A stretch of 64,000 nucleotides of DNA from assembly GCF_026241755.1 (NCBI RefSeq), contig NZ_JAPJDA010000018.1, positions 31,595-95,594 of the forward strand, read 5' to 3'. Each line of letters opens with the position of its first letter. Position 1 is the first letter of the stretch. Below the pieces are notes generated by a model. The model saw nothing but the letters and a program-made list of their open reading frames with translations. It had not been told where the DNA came from and did not search any database. Origin of the DNA: Salinimicrobium profundisediminis (GTDB taxonomy: Bacteria; Bacteroidota; Bacteroidia; Flavobacteriales; Flavobacteriaceae). Shown here piece by piece: positions 62,282 through 64,000 of this stretch. The position numbers were made by a program, and so were the translations under genes.

Positions 62282-63139
62282 ATGTTACCACTCAAATTTT
62301 CTGAACAACCTGTACTTGTATGTAAAGATCATACTGTAAGCGGAGAATTTTTTGAGTTGAGGAAGGCAAAAGACCTGGATCTTTTAGCCACCTTTCCTCA
62401 GCCAAATCTGGAGCGTTTACCCGACTATTATAAAAGTGAATCTTACATCTCGCATACCGATTCAAAAAGGGGATTTTTTGATAAGATTTACCAGCAGGTA
62501 AAAAACCTTATGCTTTCCAGGAAATTGAACTGGATAGCCCAGGAGAAAACGGGCAAGGTAAAAATTCTTGATGTTGGTGCGGGAACGGGAAATTTTCTTT
62601 TGGCTGCAAAAAAACGGGGATGGAAAGTTTTTGGAGCAGAACCTAATTCTGGAGCAAGGGCTCTGGCTTCAAAAAAAGGAGTGGAGCTGGAAGAAGAAAC
62701 CCGCGAATTTTCTTCAGGTAGTTTTGATGTAATTACCATGTGGCATGTCCTGGAACATGTACCTAATCTTGAAGAGCAGATTGAGGAGTTATACCGGTTA
62801 TTAAAACCCGACGGACTTCTTGTAATCGCAGTACCGAATTTTAAAAGTGATGATGCGCAAAAATATAAAGAGCACTGGGCGGCTTATGATGTGCCAAGGC
62901 ATCTTTACCATTTCTCACCTTCAGCAATAGAGAAGATATTTAATTCATCAGGTTTTTTACTTACCTCTCAAAAAGGGCTTTTTTTCGATTCGTTTTATGT
63001 AAGTCTACTTTCAGAAAAATATGCTTCAGGTACTTCAAATGTACTCAAGGCGGTTTGGAAGGGAGCAATTTCAAATTTTAAGGCTAAATCTTCTGGAAAC
63101 TATTCTTCGGTGGCTTACTTCTTCAGAAAAAACAACTAA
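62282..63139 (+). CDS. Class I SAM-dependent methyltransferase
   Basis: A 285-residue protein. The SAM motif ILDVGAGTGNFLLAAKKRGW is near residue 96, followed by FDVITMWHVLEHVPN near 149 and LLKPDGLLVIAVPNFKSDD near 172. The N-terminal 85 residues (VCKDHTVSGEFFELRKAKDL) resemble a zinc-ribbon-lacking variant of the family with a small extra domain. Substrate unknown; similar proteins are often near glycan genes, but none is here. A hairpin lies about 90 nt downstream. Confidence 0.92.
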   Translation: MLPLKFSEQPVLVCKDHTVSGEFFELRKAKDLDLLATFPQPNLERLPDYYKSESYISHTDSKRGFFDKIYQQVKNLMLSRKLNWIAQEKTGKVKILDVGAGTGNFLLAAKKRGWKVFGAEPNSGARALASKKGVELEEETREFSSGSFDVITMWHVLEHVPNLEEQIEELYRLLKPDGLLVIAVPNFKSDDAQKYKEHWAAYDVPRHLYHFSPSAIEKIFNSSGFLLTSQKGLFFDSFYVSLLSEKYASGTSNVLKAVWKGAISNFKAKSSGNYSSVAYFFRKNN

Positions 63140-63229
63140 AACGCATTTTAAAGTGATTTAAGCGACTTTTTCAGCATAGGAGGTGTCGTAGATTGTATTT
63201 TTAAAGATGAAGCTTATTTTCACCTCTTT

Positions 63230-63254
63230 AAAAAGCCATTTTCGATAGCTTTTT
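63230..63254 (+). terminator. Hairpin downstream of the methyltransferase gene
   Basis: AAAAAGC and GCTTTTT pair around an 11-nt loop with a T-run after it on the plus strand. The loop contains CATTTTC, so the sequence again resembles the dispersed GCCATTTTTG motif. Confidence 0.5.
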
Positions 63255-63336
63255 TAAATTTCAACTTCAGTTATTATTAAATTTACTTATCGCATCAGAA
63301 TTTTGGCTTTTTCAGTAAGGAATGGAAATGCTTTCT

Positions 63337-63344
63337 TACTTTTG
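63337..63344 (+). promoter_or_regulatory. Candidate -7 box for the OmpH-like gene
   Basis: TACTTTTG fits TAnnTTTG and lies 25-32 nt before the ATG at 63369. Confidence 0.4.
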
Positions 63345-63368
63345 CTGCGAAACTAAACAAACTTAAAA

Positions 63369-63905
63369 ATGAAAAAATTATTTTTGGTCCTTTCAATGGG
63401 GGCAATATTTACCAGTTGCAATAATCAGAAAACTGCTTATGTTGATACTACTGTTCTAATTCAGGAGTATTCAGAAATGAAAGAGGTGGAAGCCGATTTT
63501 AGCCAGAGGTCTGAAAGTTTAAAAAGAGAACTTGATTCGGCTGCACAAGGATTTCAGCAGGAAGTTATGGCGTTTAGAGATAACGCGGCAACCATGTCTG
63601 AAGCCGAAAGACAGGCTGCGCAGGATGAGTTGATGAGAAAGCAGCAAATGCTTCAGCAGCAACAGCAAATGAGAAGCGGGCAGCTAAGACAGGAAGGAGA
63701 TCAGGTTATTGATTCCCTTATTACCAAAGTGAAAGATTTTGTAAAGGTTTATGGTGAAGAAAATGATTACACCTACATCTTTGGATCAAACGAATCGGCT
63801 AATATCATGTATGCCGAGGAAGGGCTTGATATCACTCAGGAGATCCTTAAAGAACTTAACGAAAACAGTGGAGTAACAGAGCAAGATGCTGTAGTTACCG
63901 AATAA
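63369..63905 (+). CDS. OmpH/Skp-like periplasmic chaperone, lipoprotein-like
   Basis: A 178-residue protein with a signal ending FTSC (Cys17), so a lipoprotein rather than a freely soluble form. The body is a long helical hairpin rich in Gln/Met (MRKQQMLQQQQQMRSGQL), flanked by AYVDTTVLIQEYSEM and the small beta part (YTYIFGSNESANIMYAEEG), as in OmpH/Skp. Such proteins hold unfolded outer-membrane proteins in the periplasm. It ends before a strong terminator. Confidence 0.9.
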   Translation: MKKLFLVLSMGAIFTSCNNQKTAYVDTTVLIQEYSEMKEVEADFSQRSESLKRELDSAAQGFQQEVMAFRDNAATMSEAERQAAQDELMRKQQMLQQQQQMRSGQLRQEGDQVIDSLITKVKDFVKVYGEENDYTYIFGSNESANIMYAEEGLDITQEILKELNENSGVTEQDAVVTE

Positions 63906-63924
63906 ATTTTTTGTAGTAATATTT

Positions 63925-63954
63925 AAAGAGGCTGTCTGAAAAGGCAGCCTCTTT
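63925..63954 (+). terminator. Terminator of the OmpH-like gene
   Basis: AAAGAGGCTG and CAGCCTCTTT form a perfect 10-bp stem with a 10-nt loop and a T-run after it, 20 nt beyond the stop codon. Confidence 0.88.
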
Positions 63955-64000
63955 TTTGTATAAAAAGTTATAGCTGCTTATTTTTAGGCTATGAGCAGAA

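Overview
The window reads as a chromosome segment of a marine-type member of the Flavobacteriaceae (Bacteroidota). This rests on family content: SprE/PorW of the type IX secretion and gliding machinery, DUF4292, DUF5687, DUF4175 and DUF6168 proteins, an ATP synthase cluster without beta and epsilon genes, GlnRS rather than a GatCAB-only route, and several TAnnTTTG -7 promoter boxes. The closest genus is not determined; something near Gramella, Salegentibacter or Salinimicrobium is a guess. Almost all of it is housekeeping DNA, with a few accessory insertions and scars.

Layout. 3-320: end of an acyl-CoA thioesterase. 476-7513 (minus): envelope operon with a lipoprotein, a Wzx-like flippase, dUTPase, a sugar nucleotidyltransferase, a TPR protein, a DUF4292 lipoprotein and an EnvC-like degenerate LytM protein. 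7675-16909 (minus): sprE, bactofilin, AtpZ, DUF6168, atpB-E-F-H-A, a 0.35-kb four-helix-bundle cassette, then atpG, ending in a strong terminator preceded by two tandem 74-bp palindromic units. 17071-20228 (minus): DUF5687 permease-like protein, ABC ATPase and CPBP protease. 20322-21374: PaaE-like reductase.

21434-30252 is a fucose locus: two GH29 fucosidases, one GH95 fucosidase and an SDR dehydrogenase on the minus strand, with a divergent AraC-type regulator. Between the intact genes I can read remnants of three further genes (a UxaA-type dehydratase start, an SDR end, and an amidohydrolase/lactonase half with two stops and a frameshift). These match three steps of oxidative L-fucose breakdown. 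A pair of 15-bp direct repeats 21 bp apart, next to a TATCTTTG box, looks like the regulator's operator.

30474-36429: three different monovalent cation/proton antiporters side by side. 36465-40850: MBL-fold hydrolase, S8 subtilase and M1 aminopeptidase. 41273-44154: rnpA, a tail-specific protease, a GNAT enzyme and rpiB. 44548-48918: DUF2007 protein, a small membrane ORF, RNase R, a GIN-domain protein and a LysE exporter. 48970-49600: a noncoding 307-bp tandem duplication, then tRNA-Cys. 49851-63905: folB, glnS, a YtxH/holin/DUF6327 membrane-stress set, an SPFH protein, a beta-barrel protein, gltX, DUF4175, ybeY, mnmG, a methyltransferase and an OmpH-like protein. mnmG is bracketed by two parS-like palindromes, which suggests the window lies near the chromosome origin.

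The items most worth a second look are the four-helix-bundle cassette whose start and stop codons both lie inside its inverted repeats, the eroded fucose pathway with an apparently kept operator, and a dispersed CAAAAATGSCATTTTTG-type motif that occurs in spacers and also inside several genes.
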